NCBI RefSeq assembly: GCF_009727055.1
Contig: NC_052350.1
Span: 27,406,830-27,470,829 of the forward strand
Direction of reading: 5' to 3'
DNA length: 64,000 nucleotides
Source: Benincasa hispida
Lineage: Eukaryota; Streptophyta; Magnoliopsida; Cucurbitales; Cucurbitaceae
Shown here: positions 9,858 to 22,444 of the stretch, piece after piece
How positions within the stretch are numbered: position 1 is the stretch's first letter
Layout of the letters: each line of letters starts with the position of its first letter
Position numbers and translations under genes: made by a program
The notes under the pieces: model-generated
The model's database searches: none
The model's input: only the letters and a program-made list of their open reading frames with translations
What the model was told of the DNA's origin: nothing

Positions 9858-11674
9858 AAATATAAAAATTAAAATAAATTATAACTTAAATTCGAAGGTA
9901 AGTATATGAGTTCACTAATACATGTACTATAAATACAGTACACAACTAATATACTATATAAAAACAAAACATAACCAACATAAAAAATAGAACAAAATAA
10001 GTGTTAAGAACATCTAAAATCAAAATCAACTCTAAAATTCACATGGAAAAAAACAGAGAACAACAAAAAGACTAAGTTAAATTTCTCAAATCACCAACCA
10101 TTAAATGAAAAAAATGATTCTCATCTTTCAATAAATGCAAACAATTCATGACAAAATTAGAAACCAAACTTTATATAAACAAGAACGACTCCGGCAAAAA
10201 TAAAAAAAATGAAGAAGAAGAAGAATAAGAAGAATTAGAACAAGAACAAGAAATTGTGGATAACTAATCGCAATATTTTAACTTCAAAATCAGAGAAAAC
10301 AAAACGAAATGATTGGATCCTAAATAGTTGAAAAAAGGAAAAAATGAACAAGGATGAAATTAAAATCAATAACAATTTAAAAGGACGTCAAAATCAGAAA
10401 TCGAACTATATCCATTAACGATTCCTAAAAAACAAAAAAATACAAAGAAAAAGAAGAAGAAGAAATAGAGCTTATCGATTTCTGACTAATCGATTGAAAG
10501 AAGAAAAAGAATGATGTGTGAAGGAGTAGCTTACTGTAAGCTTCAGAGAGAGAAAACATGTAATGAAAGAAAGAAGAGAGGACATGCATGAAGAAAAGAA
10601 AATCAGGGGTAGTTCAAGAATAATAAAAAAGTTTAATGTAGAAAATATCTAAAACGTATTTGATATTTGCCATAATTGAAAATTTTAAAAAGTAGAGTCA
10701 TAAATGCTAAACCCTATTTTTGTATTGCTACCAATGCAAATTTTCTTAAATTAAAATTACAATATTTAACATGCATCGCCCGAGTCTAATTATTAGTACT
10801 ATCTAAAAGAGACTAAGGGGGGAAAATTTTTCATTTCACATTAAATCCTTAAATAATATCATCATATTCAAGTAAAATGCATAAAAATATTTCAAAAAAA
10901 AAATTCACGTTAAGATTCTTTTTTTAAAAAAATCCTTATTTTGTCTAATAATATCAATTTTCATAAATAAAAATCACATTTTATCTAATCATTTCATATT
11001 AAATTTATGCGTAAATCTCATTTTATCTAATAATTTCACTAAATACATAATAAATTTATTTTATAAAAAGATATCATTTATATTATCATTTCACGTTACA
11101 TTCTTAAATAATCTCATTATATTTAAGTTAAATGCATAACGATTTGGAATTGTCATTATTTTATTTGATAGTTATATGGTTATTTTAGGTATTTAAATTA
11201 TAATGATATAACAATTTATTAATTTTAAAATAATATATAAGCTATATCCATGATCACATTAATAACAGATTGATTTCAATTTTGATTTTTTCCTCAAGAT
11301 TTGGTTTAAGATCAAATATAAATTTCATCTATAAATTAACTACATTGCACCATCAATTTTGTAAAGTAATTTTTATTTGTATTTCTTTTCAGATCTTTTA
11401 TTTGAAATATTTGCATCATTCTCTCATCACTGCTTGTTTTTATTTTATGTTCTATAGTTGGAATGTTTTTTGTATTTTTTTCTATAGTTTTTAATATGAA
11501 TAATGTTTTTTTACTATGAGTAAGAATGATCGTTTTATCTTGAGAGATAATTACTCTCTAAATTCAGGCACTAGAGTGAGTAAATTTGTTCTAAGGAGAC
11601 AACGTGAATTTCTTGTGCTCAGATATTCTCTTGTATACGTGCTTTAGTAATTTTCTAGTTTTATGTGCTTATAT
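9858..11674. other. Unassigned AT-rich region
   Basis: No coding sequence is supported. Stretches at 10190-10270 and 10440-10620 are rich in GAA/GAAGAA on the plus strand. This would be CT-rich on the minus strand and could be a leader or promoter of the MuDR remnant. The open frame at 11270-11494 is AT-driven and has no recognisable motif. Confidence 0.4.
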
Positions 11675-12139
11675 TATAACGACCCGATTCTCTAGGACTT
11701 AAGTTAGGCTGTTACTAAATATAAGCATGCATGGAACTCAAAATGATACTTGGTTATGGCGAATTAAATGTTAATTAAATAAGGTAAGTTCAAAAGATTT
11801 TCATTAAATTCAAATACTAAATCAATAGTAGGGTACCCATAAATCATAAAGGATAATAAATAAGTCTGAAAAACATTTCTTAAATGTAAGTTTTAAACAT
11901 CAAAACTATAAATTAAGAGAAACATGAAAAGAACTCTAAATCTCATGATGCGGAAGCATAAAAACCAGTCCCAGGGGCTCGATCACGAATTCCGCTTGTC
12001 TATCGCTAGTGCATCTCTACCCTTACCTAAAACAACAACATGAAAAAGAATGAGTATAAAATACTCAGTAAGTAACCCCACTACTGGGGTCAAGCTGGGC
12101 ATCTATGTCTTTTAGATACCCACCTCTGGTGAAACATAT

Positions 12140-12680
12140 AAACTGCTCTAGTCCTCATGAGACTCATACATGCATGAAAAACTCATTTCTATCCTACTGT
12201 AGTTAAATATGTCCACTACCTCTAGTAAGTCCCGTGGGACCCGCAACCTCTGGTGAATCCCGAAGGAAACACAATCTCTTACATATGCATGGTTATGCAT
12301 ACACCTCTTTCGTATACACATAACCCACTTAATGTGTACCTCTTTCGTACACATGGTTACGTATACACCTCTTTCGTATACACATAACCCACTGAATATG
12401 TACCTCTTTCGTACATCTAGTTATGTATACACCTCTTTCATATACACATAACCCACTGAGTATGTACCTCTTTCGTACACCCCAGATCCTCTCTATAAAG
12501 GTAGGGATGCGTACCTCTTTCGTACACATAGTTAGGCATACACCTTTTTCGTATACACATAACCCACTGAATATGTACCTCTTTCATACACCCCAGTACC
12601 CTCTGGGTATATATCACTTTCATATACACTAGCCTTAGTACATCTCTTCCATGTACTAGCGCCTTTGGGCGTGCATCACT
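12140..12680. repeat. Array of short hairpins, partly a 64-bp tandem repeat
   Basis: Between 12285 and 12600 a unit of about 64 bp occurs roughly four times; each unit holds two hairpins with the loop (AC)CTCTTTC. Arms differ but stay complementary: GTGTAC/GTACAC (12334-12352), GTATAC/GTATAC (12361-12381), GTACAT/ATGTAC (12638-12656) and TACCC/GGGTA near 12597. GTCCC/GGGAC lies upstream at about 12228. The short open frames here simply reflect the repeat. Confidence 0.75.
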
Positions 12681-13786
12681 TGCATGCAGTCACATAGTCT
12701 GGAAAGGAAAAGAGATTGCATCTAACTTCATATTACATATAACATTCACCTAATCATGAATCCTCTAAAATCTCCTGATCAAGGTCAGGCTAGTTAACCT
12801 CAACATACGTAATTAATCTAGTATTAATGGATCCACTCTAGTACATCACTTTCACGCACTAACTCATGAACAATCAAACATTTGAAATTTCATAATACAT
12901 CATATAACTTACGTACTTTCATAATAGATCACATCAATAAGCATATCAATAAAATGCTCCAACTTTCACCTAACTTTAAGACATTTCTATAGTGGTGTCG
13001 CTTAACTCATAATTTAGGGTCATGTCCAATCGTCCTTTTAATATATTTCATAAAATTCTAAATCATGCTCATACATTGACGTGCTTCAATCATATTATCA
13101 CATGCTCATATATCTTTTCTAAACAGTCTATTAAATCTCAAAACAGTCAAATATATCCTTGTAACTAGTCTTATAATCCTCAACGTCAACAGATCAAATA
13201 CAACCAAATGGAATCACGTACCATCTCATGCTAGCATTCAAGTGTCTATGTGCATAAATAAATAATTCAGATCTCGTACCAGAACATACTTTGATTATAT
13301 TATACTATCAATCTATCATACTATCATCCTGCTATAACATTCATTTATCATGCTAGCATACATCTAATGCCTGACCCGTGGGCATTTTAGTAGTAAGACT
13401 ACTTACCTCTAATCGCAAACTCTAGACACTAGAAGCTCAACCTTTTCCTTTCCCAATGGAACCTTGAATCAAATAAACATGCAAAATAACTTTAATCCTG
13501 ATTGGTTGTTGTTCGAAATTTGGAGCTATTAAGAAGTGGATAACTAAAATCTAATGTTGAAATAGAATAGGGAACTGTCGAACAATTGTCAAAAAGGGGA
13601 AAAACGTTGTTGCTAGGTGTTTTGATCATGCGAGATGCTGCTTAAAGTTGCTAGAAGTCACAAGCGTTGTGGTCGTTGAAGTTGTATGCTGCAGCATCAG
13701 AGGACATTGGTTGGAGATCGTGGGCATTGCCATTGTTCATTCGAATGAGAAAACAAACAAATGAGAGGTGGGATTTAATTTTTAAA

Positions 13787-13838
13787 AAACAACAACAACA
13801 ACAACAACAACAACAATAATAATAATAATAATAATAAA
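13787..13838. repeat. (AAC)n(AAT)n microsatellite
   Basis: About eight AACs are followed by about eight AATs, ending in an A-rich run, inside the solo LTR. Likely slippage-driven length variation. Confidence 0.9.
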
Positions 13839-14119
13839 AAAAAACAAAAAAGGAAATAATTATAATTACATTTAATTCCTTTCCGTTTTACTATTAAATT
13901 CCATTACATTTAATTCCTTTCCATTTCAAAAGAAAATTAATTCCTGCCATTAATTTCCGATTTGAATAATTTCACGCTAACAATTAAATTTTCGCACTTA
14001 CACTTGAAGTCCAAAATTCCAAAAATGCTCTCCAACTAATAAAAATTACTGAAATTCTAAATAATAAAGTTATTGAAATTATATTATTACTAAAAAAATG
14101 TACGTGGTATTACATATAT

Positions 14120-15738
14120 TCTTATAGATACATAAATCAATGATATCAATATACAATAACATACTATATGTGAAATCTCAGAAGGTGTATATGATGCAAA
14201 CTTGATTTTTATATGGGGTATATGAATGCATCAACCATAAAAGCAATATGCTAATTTTTTCAATTATTAAACAGATCATTAACATATAAACATACTATTC
14301 ACATATTCATGCTTAGAAAAATAAAAACATAGTATACAAGATATTAATAACAATATTGATGTTTGAATTATGAATTATGCAACAAACATTATGCTTAAAT
14401 ATTTAATAATTAACAATAAGCATAGTTTCAAAAATTACATCATAATAAACAAATATTAACTTTATTGAGCATAATATATAAGATAAGAAATAACATATTG
14501 ATCTCGCGTAGAATACTAGTCATCAACATTCAATACACAATATATATATACTATATATATTAAATATATTGTGTATATACGACATATACATTGTATATAT
14601 GCAATGTATAAGAGACATTTTCACAAATGACGAAATAAAAATAAAACTTAGATCAACCAAAACGGCAAGGGCTCGTGTTGATATCGAGTTATAAAATGAG
14701 AACAAATATATAAGAAAAATAAAGATAACCTTAGAAAGAAAAAAGAAAGGAAAAGTAGAGAGCAATTTCATTTACTTTCAATTGATTCGTTCAAATAATA
14801 TATATAACCACTATTTATAGGGTTGAAAGAGGATGGTTATAAGATCCAACATAAATAGGAGACATGGTAGTTGTGGGATTAAATGGAGAGGTTAAATGAT
14901 GAATGTATAACCTATAGAAAATATGGGCATCTAAAAGAAATAGGTTTCTTACAACGGTTTTATTTATTGTTGGTAAGAAATTGTTGAAAGATCATTTCTA
15001 AGATTTAAAAATGTTGGAATTAGACAAAAAAAAAAAAAAAAAAAAAAACATTGCAATTCCTGAAGCTATTGTAGCAATTTCTTTATCTATTCTATAGGAT
15101 CAAATTGATGCTTGAGTACATATAACAAAATATCTTGAACTGCACGAATAGAAATAAAACATGCTTTTAAATCCCATTTAATTGCAACAATAATTGACAT
15201 CGTATTGCAACATTTTTTTTAGTTATCAATTATATCAATTATGTGTTCTAACCATCTTAACAACAATTCTGAAATTCAAATAGTTGCAAGACTGATAGTT
15301 GTAAGTAGTCTTTTGAACAATTAGAAAATAACTGAAATGTAAACTTGTGTATATATTTCATTGAATAGTTAACGACCATAAATGAGAATAACAGTAAATA
15401 GAACTTAAATGCTCACATCGAACCATAAAAATATATAACTACAATCTTAACAAAAATCATTAATGATATCTATTGCTTACAACATGAAAAACAAACTCTC
15501 CACCCTATGAAAAACCAAAAGCTCTTCCAATTGCTGAGAAAATATCATCTAGTAGTTGGATAGGTTATTCCTTGATGTACAAACACCTTAATCCTATTAA
15601 AAAAATAAATCAAATATTAAATGTAAGAAAAAAGATACCGAAGGCATAATATCAACAAAAGTAATATGTACCCTATTCTTGACCTGAACTATCATTTGAA
15701 GATGTTTTAGTAATATTATGTTTGAAAATTGAAAGCAC
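14120..15738. other. Unassigned AT-rich region
   Basis: No gene is supported. It contains an AT-rich near-palindrome at about 14538-14575 (ACAATATATATATACTATA mirrored by TATATTAAATATATTGT) and a run of about 24 A at 15025-15048, which could be a retroposon tail, but no retroposon body is recognisable before it. The open frame at 14523-14771 (minus) is AT-driven. Confidence 0.45.
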
Positions 15739-17556
15739 TATAGACACCGTATTTTGTTCGACTCAATTTTAAAGTCTTTATTATTTTCTCTTTATTTTGT
15801 TAATGATTTTTGTCGCAACGTCATCGTGACGCGGAGTGGCCAACATCCTTCTCTAGGGTCTTCTTTTAAGGTGAAAGGCTTGGAGTCACCACCAATCATT
15901 TTAAGGTGTGATTGTTCACCCATTAAAAAAAGAAAAATAAAAATGGTCTACTTTTCCATAGATAGGTTTGGTGGTTATTGATTGTAGGGCCTATATTAGC
16001 ATCCAACAACAACCGTTTTTTTTTTTAAAAAAGTTTTATTCTATTATCCAAAATTGTAACGAAAATTAATAAAACGAAAACTTATGAGAATTGACTAGTT
16101 AAATAATTTCCAAGTAGATGTGTTCCTTTACGATCAACTTAATACCTCGACCTAGAGAAAATTATTAACTTAGTCATTCATATTTAAAACGTATTTGGTA
16201 AAAACAATGTCTCACTAGGTTTCACTATAATTTTAAGAATAAAGTATAGTTGAATTTCATGAGTAACAATGTATGTCAATTTATATTTGGTTTCTCTTAT
16301 GAAATATTGACCTTTAGAGTTTAGGCACTTCGCAACATCAACTCTATAATAGGATTGTGAAAATGTTTTGTGTAAATTAATTCACGCTTTTTAGAAAAAT
16401 GTGAATTAATAATTATAAGTGGCAAAAACCATTAAAAAATGTTTGAAATTCATTTGAAAATTTTAAATCTAAAACTATCTGAATTTTTATTTTGGAAATC
16501 AAATGAGTTCTAATTTAAAAGTTATCTAGGAATCCAAATTATAATGAAGTTTGGAATTCAAAGACAATTCTTAGATCTAATCCCAATAAGATATTGTTAT
16601 AAAATTATAAGTTCAAGTAAAATTAATTTTCATTTTGCAAAAATGTGAACTACAACCTATCTAAAGTTCATGTTTAAAGTTCTAAATTCAAGCCATTTGG
16701 AATATTATGAAGGCTCTCTAAAACTAAAAGTTGAATAGAATCATATTTAACAATGTTAAATTAGAATCTATATTTAACTTTAAAGTAAAAATTTTGTTGA
16801 ATGTTTCAAAGAAATTTTAAACTGCAATGTATTTAAATTTCATATTTAAAATTCATCAAAACTTAAAATCATGTAATGGGGATTTCATAGAAGATCCAAA
16901 ATCAAGAATCCGGTAGATTGAGAGATTAAGAATCTATACTAGTTATAAAATTGACAATAGAAAGGAAAAAAAAAAGTAAAATTTTTTGGAGATATCCTTT
17001 AGAAAATTTTAAAAATAAAAATCAATCTTTGAGAAGTAAAAAAAATGTTGAAATTGGGTAGAAATAAGGAGTAAAATAAATAATAAAATTAATATAAATG
17101 TAAATATATAAATAAAGAAAAAATTAAGTGAGATTGAGGGGAAAGGAGGAAAGTAAATAATAAAATTAATATAAATATAAAAAAAAAGAAACGAAAAAAA
17201 TGGTGAAAATGGAGAAGATTGGAAAAGGAAAAAAGGTATATTTACAAGAAACTAAATGGGGTCCACCACATTTTAAAAAAATGATATCGAAAGAAGTGGA
17301 GTCCACTATATTTATTAAATAAAATAATAATATAAAAGTACTTGTGGTCCACTATATTTATTGAATATAAACAAGTAAACAAATAATGAGAATGGTTCAC
17401 ACCTTTATTAAATATCATCTTCTCTCCCTCTCTTCCTTTTTCCCCACCAAAAATATAAATCAAATTAAGTTAAAAATAAATAAAAAATGAAAAAGAGGGA
17501 AAAAAAACATAATAATAGTAATAATAATAAATGTCGGACAAAAAATGGTGTCTATA
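15739..17556 (-). mobile_element. TAT/Ogre-type gypsy 3' LTR
   Basis: Its ends are inverted copies of each other: the plus strand starts TATAGACACCGTATTTTGTTCGAC and ends GTCGGACAAAAAATGGTGTCTATA, the TGTAGACACC-type ends of plant TAT-group LTRs with TG changed to TA. A block at 15840-15920 (GGAGTCACCACCAATCATTTTAAGG) is a familiar motif of such LTRs. A purine tract lies just outside the end at 17556, on the side of the pol gene, so this is the 3' LTR of the minus-strand element. Open frames at 15754 and 17242 are inside the LTR and not genes. Confidence 0.78.
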
Positions 17557-17557
17557 G

Positions 17558-17570
17558 TTTACTCCTCTTT
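17558..17570 (-). other. Polypurine tract of the TAT element
   Basis: On the minus strand AAAGAGGAGTAAA lies one base before the LTR start at 17556. It ties the LTR to the pol gene upstream on the same strand. Confidence 0.75.
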
Positions 17571-17665
17571 GTGTATCTTTGAAGGATTGAAAGGGCCAAA
17601 GGAAAAGATAGAGTGTAGGGAAGGCGAATATTTAATTTTAAAATCACAATATAAACAAAGAACTC

Positions 17666-18075
17666 ACTTGATTAGGCTTCGAACTCCAATCTTGAACTGG
17701 GTTCAAATTAATAAATATGAAAAACAAACGGACCTGACTCGACCAGGCTTCAACTTGGATGAAGTAACAAGGTTCGATTTAACCAATAATAAAATAACGG
17801 ACATGACTTGACCAAGCTTCGATCTCAACTAAATATCAAGGTTCGATTTAACCAACAGTAAAATAAACAAAATTGACTTGATTAGACTTCGAACTCCAAT
17901 CTTGAATTGGGGTCAAATTAATAAATATGAAAAGCAAACGGATTTGACTTGACCAGATTTCGACCTAGATTAAGTAACAAGGTTTAATTTAACCAACAAC
18001 AAAAAAAAAAATAAATAAATGAACCTGACTTGACCAGACTTTGACCTCAACTAAATAGCAATGTTTGAACAACAT
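17666..18075. repeat. 70-bp tandem array with a three-unit higher order
   Basis: Six units start with ACTTGA(C/T)(C/T)A at 17666, 17737, 17806, 17876, 17947 and 18028 (spacing 69-81 bp). Units 1 and 4 share CTCCAATCTTGAA; units 2 and 5 share GAAGTAACAAGG/TAAGTAACAAGG; units 3 and 6 share CTCAACTAAATA. So the array is two copies of a three-unit, about 210-bp block. It sits between the integrase stop and the 3' LTR, the place where TAT/Ogre elements are known to carry fast-changing tandem repeats. Confidence 0.85.
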
Positions 18076-18525
18076 TAAAACTCAAAATGCGTTTATTGAT
18101 GACAGATGCTTGAATGCATGAGGTGAATGTAACATTTTATAATACTTCTTATTTTAAAAAAAGATGATAGCTCGATCACCATCTTTACTTCTCATTTCTT
18201 CAGAAACTTGAGATGAATCTAGCAGGTTAATCTTCACAACACTATCTTTGTGGCACTATAAATAAGATGGCTTTGCCCCGATTTCAACTTTTTGATGTTT
18301 TAACACTTTTTGGAAATAGTAAGCTGCCATAATTGTTTTGATTATCAATATAATTATTTAGGTAATGCCAACATTCTCAATTTAAAGAAGAAGCAAACGA
18401 CAATTTATTTCATAAAGAGCATATTATTAGGACCAAAGTCGAAAATATACATCAAAGTTGATAAATGATAATGAAAAAGAAATGCAATCCTTTTAGATAC
18501 TCGCTGAAAGTTTGCCTTCTGAAAT

Positions 18526-18546
18526 TTAAGCATGGTACTTCCGCAC
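18526..18546 (-). pseudogene. Last codons and stop of the TAT integrase
   Basis: On the minus strand this piece reads RKYHA followed by TAA at 18526-18528. It continues the reading frame that breaks off at 20657 (NSDHV), the usual end of TAT-type polyproteins. The family A LTR at 18547-20652 separates the two parts. Confidence 0.8.
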
Positions 18547-20652
18547 TGATGGAATGAACACATGTGCAATGAAAGAAAAAACGGATCTAAAATACTCTAA
18601 TTAGGTTAATTTCAAAGAATAAGCATGCAATAAAAACAAGTAAATAAGGATAGAAGAAATACAATCTTTGTAGATTTGAATCTCCTCCAAATTAGCTTCA
18701 ATCTCCTCACGAACGGTTCGTAAACCACCACGAGAGTCTTCCCAACTATTCTCTAGTCTTAGAATGGGATGGTGGGATCCGATGAGTGACTAATTTGGAG
18801 AGAAAAATGTTAAGTATTTGAGAGAAAAAAAAAATTATGAGATTATCAAATAATCTCATAAATTTCCACTTGGCCAAAAAAAAAACTTAAAATAAAAATC
18901 TCTTCCTTTTAAAGGTCATTACATGCAAAACATGCAACTTTGAGTTTGATAAGAATTTGACACTAAAAAATTCACTAACTCAAAGTGGGATTAGAGAGGC
19001 AAGCGTCCTCAATTGAAGACAACACTTAGCAATGCAAAAGTCGACATTTCTCACTCAAAATTATTGGATCTTTCCACTAACTTGGTCAAATGTCAAAGTT
19101 TGACTCTCAAAGTCCAAAGTAAACAAATTTAACTTTTTGACTTTCAAAGTTAAAAGTCAACATATTGACTTTCATTGCCTTTTTGACCTAGCCAACAATT
19201 TTGACCAATTCTTTTTAATTTCAAACTTAATTTTAATAATTAATTTTAGAATTAAATTAATATTAAATAATTAATTTTAAAATTAAATTAATATTAAATA
19301 ATTCATTTTAAAATTAAATTAATATTAAATAATTAATTACACAATTTAATTAATTTAATTTAATATTAAATCCAACAATAATCCTAATGAATATGAATCC
19401 ATATTTATAATATTGATATTTAAATCTTATTTAAATATCTTCTATTTTCTCTCCCTTTATGTTTAATTCACAATTAAACATTAGGTTAAATATATCGTAT
19501 ATATTTAACGATTTGCTCCAAAAATCGAATTTGAACACTTCAAATTCGTTCATCATGTTGTTCTAAGGTTTAGTCTGATATGAGCTAGTAGGGGGATCTC
19601 ATGGACTTACAGATCATGGACTCCAACGATTCGAGATTAACCGGCTAAACTCTTTTAACCTAATTAATCACCATTCATTAACTATCGGGTCACTCGACTA
19701 AAGCCCAATAGTTGCACTCCCTTCATTGTAGATATATTATGTCCACTCGATATAACCATGATTAGTAAGTCAACACTTCACAGGTTGTTCGTAATAACGG
19801 CTGGGTCAAAAGCAGTTTTACCCCTGAGATTACATCTTGCTTCTTAAGTCCCATTGATTCTCTAATGAACAATTGGTTTGTGATCCAATTACTAAACCGA
19901 GCCCCTCTTGGTCCAGTGAGAGGGTGGGGCCCCTTGTTCAAGACCCAGAGTCGGCACTTAAGGGAACAACCTCTCTATTATTCCTACAAGCGGGTAGGAA
20001 TGAATTTTGTCTTACACCCTATGTCCCCAGCTATCTACCAGATCTTACCCCTAAAATGGAAGGCTTATTGAGCCTGATGTTGTTAAGCCAACCCTCATCC
20101 ATGTAAATCTAAGCATAATCCTGAATAAATAGGAGTTCATAGTTAGCATAGGATTAAGGTCAAGTTATCTAGGTCATTGCTTGAAGTAATTAGTCTTAAA
20201 CATTAAACAGTGTTATAAAGTAAGAGTGACTTATTTCTTGGTCCGATCTTATTCAAACTCTTGGCATAGGACGTCCCCGCTCCTTATGTCAATACATGAA
20301 AGAATTAAGATCACTTCTTTTGTAGCACTTTACAACAAACTGTAACAGCAACAGAGTGAGCCGCATCCAATAGTCCTACCAGAATAAAGTACCCAACCTT
20401 ATTCATATACTATAGACTGTTTTGGCTATTTACTGAACTTTATCCACTCTTATATCTCCACATAAAGTTCAGGTATCCATATAATAACTATGGATCTTTA
20501 GTTTATTGGATTTATTCTTCTTTCTAAAACAAAATGAGTAATTCATACATTCAATAACAACTTTATTGAATAAAATCTCAATAACATCTTTATTGATAAT
20601 AGAATAAGTTTATTGTTTACAAATCACGAGTTTTAGGACATAAAACCCAACA
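18547..20652 (+). mobile_element. Family A solo LTR (2106 bp) in the TAT integrase
   Basis: It starts TGATGGAATG and ends ATAAAACCCAACA, like the 43-kb copy (TGATGGGATC...ATAACCCAACA). It is flanked by CGCAC (18542-18546) and TGCAC (20653-20657), a 5-bp target duplication with one C-to-T change at a CpG. The host gene reads on across the insertion into its stop codon, confirming both borders. It contains an AT-rich array at 19200-19380. Short open frames at 19865-20106 lie in the LTR and overlap each other; I do not regard them as genes. Confidence 0.9.
19200..19380. repeat. AT-rich tandem array in family A LTR
   Basis: A unit of about 35-36 bp with TTAATTTTAAAATTAAATTAATATTAAATAA is repeated about four times. 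It sits at the place where the copy at 1905-2060 has a different AT-rich unit. Confidence 0.75.
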
Positions 20653-21640
20653 TGCACATGATCTGAATTCACTGGATTAGGCAGTCTATTACTATCCATA
20701 TTTGTCAAGATTAGGGCTCCTCCAGAAAAGGCCTTTTCTACTACATATGGTCCTTCGTAATTTGGAGTCCATTTTCCTTGGTGACCCTTCTGAAATGGGA
20801 GAATTCGCCTTAAAACTAGATCTCCTTCTCTGAAAAATCTGAGGTGTACCTTCTTGTCATAACTCTCGCCATCCTTCTTTGATAAAGTTGACCTCTGCAT
20901 AATGTTGTTAATCTTTTTTCTTCCACAAAAGTCAATTGTTTATAGCGATTTTGGACCCACTTTGCTTCTTTTAATTTAGCTTCCATAAGAACTCATAACG
21001 ATGCAATTTCCAACTCAATGGGAAGAACAACCTCCATGTTGTAGACTAGAGAAAATGGTGATGACCCAATTGAAGTCAGGACAGATATATGATATCCATG
21101 TAGTGCGAAGGGAAGCATTTCATGTCAATCCTTGTATGTTACTGTCATCTTTTACCCAATTCCTTTTATATTCTTGTTAATAGCTTCCACTACCACATTC
21201 ATTTTTGGCCTATAGTAGGGTTAAGTTAAGATGTTTGATCTTAAACTATTCACACAACTCCTTCATTGATTTGTTTTTCAGATTCTGGGTGTTATCAGAC
21301 ACTATAGTTTCAGGAAGACCATAACGACAAATAATCTCATTTTTTATAAATTCAACCATCGTTGTCTTCATCACCTCTCGATAAGACACTACTTCCACCC
21401 ACTTGGTAAAATAATCAATTGCTACCAAAATAAAATGGTGCCCATTTGAGGCTTTAGGTTCAATAGGGCCTATCACATCCATCCCCCACATGGAAAAAGG
21501 CCAAGGAGTTGTTATGACATTTAATTGAGAGGCAAGTGCATGGGTTTTATCTGCATATATCTGACATTTGTGACACTCCCTCACACGTTTAGTTCAATTT
21601 GCTTCCATTGTTAATCGATAATAGCCAGTTATCAATACTC
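20653..21640 (-). pseudogene. TAT-type gypsy integrase, broken
   Basis: Read from 21640 down, the order is CHKCQIYADKTH (zinc-binding end), PWPFSMWGMDVIGPI with the first catalytic Asp, AIDYFTKWVE, then YGLPETIVSDNTQNLKN with the second Asp. A decayed stretch follows at 20905-21245, then the C-terminal part FFREGDLVLRRILPFQKG and GKWTPNYEGPYVV. Stops near 21240 and in the decayed stretch make it inactive. The C-terminal motifs (GKW.PNYEGPYVV, LPNPVNSD) fit the TAT/Ogre branch. Confidence 0.85.
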
Positions 21641-21642
21641 GT

Positions 21643-22440
21643 CTAGCGATTTGCATGAGTTTCGCAAAATCCTTTATGGATTTCTTTCATGATCTTATTT
21701 GCCTCTGTTTCGTCTACACATCTTAAGAGCCTCATATCGTGGTTTCTTTTGTAAAGTACCTTTCCATTCAAGAAGAATTTCATTGCTAGCTTTCTAAGTG
21801 TGTGCTTGTCATTCTTTGAGGCATCATGTGGATACTCCCTATATTTGATGTACATTTTAATGTCATAATACCATGATTTACCATCAGGTTCCTCTTCAAT
21901 GGTCATGCATGTGGTCGATGCATCTCGCTTTCCAATTTTGGTAGGTTAGATCTCTTGATTGGGATCTAAATTGAATAACACCCGCAGCGTGGCTATAACA
22001 TCTGCTATCTAATTGTTTTCCCTTGGTAGATAATAAAAAGTGATTTTATCAAACTTCTCGGACAATTCCACTATTAGCTTCTTCTATGGGAGAAGTTTAG
22101 CGTCTCTTGTCTCCTATTCTTCTCTTAACTGGTGAATCACCAACATGGAATCTCCTAAAACTTGAAGCTTCTTGACTTTCATATCTAATGTTGCCTAAAT
22201 ACCCATAGAGCATACTTCATACTCAACCATATTATGAGTACAATCAAAATTTAGCTTGGCTGTGAAAGGGAATAACTTTCCTTCCATTGACATTAAAATG
22301 ACACCTATTCCATGTCCTAATTTGTTGGAGGCTCCATCAAACAACATGTTCCACGTCTCTAGATTTGGTACGTTTTCCTTTTTTGCTATGGTAAGGACAA
22401 ATTCATTAGAAAAATCAAATTTCATTGGCTCATAGTCATT
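21643..22440 (-). pseudogene. Second (archaeal-type) RNase H and linker of TAT pol
   Basis: The piece from 22425 down carries WNMLFDGASNKLGHGIGVIL, HNMVEYEV and, after a stop, KVKKLQVLGDSMLVIHQLREE. This is the DG...E...D pattern of the extra RNase H domain that TAT-group elements have beside the normal one. The linker at 21643-21906 (YREYPHDASKNDKHTLRKLA, FLNGKVLYKRNHDMRLLRC) leads into the integrase zinc region. Several stops occur (near 22193, 22120, 22010 and 21950). Confidence 0.8.
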
Positions 22441-22444
22441 TATG

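Larger units (their letters stand above)
11675..14114 (-). mobile_element. Gypsy solo LTR (2440 bp)
   Basis: The ends are TATAACGACCCGATTC on the left and GTGGTATTACA on the right. Read on the minus strand this is TGTAATACC...GGGTCGTTATA, resembling the ends of the gypsy LTR at 46571 (TATAATAG...GGTCGTTACA). The 5 bp TATAT flank it on both sides (11670-11674 and 14115-14119). Because the site is AT-rich, the duplication alone is weak support. Motifs such as GAGTATAAAATACTCAGTAAG read in LTR sense only on the minus strand. No internal region is present, so it is a solo LTR. A dense hairpin array lies at 12140-12680. Confidence 0.68.

Noticed and set aside
12148..12632. Overlapping frames with CTKEV-type repeats as a repeat protein
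   Set aside because: Both strands are open only because of the hairpin repeat; the stretch lies inside a solo LTR.
14538..14575. AT-rich palindrome as an origin or attachment site
   Set aside because: Simple TA-rich sequence common in plant DNA; nothing nearby supports a function.
15025..15048. A run as the tail of a LINE or SINE
   Set aside because: No retroposon body or target duplication could be found beside it.
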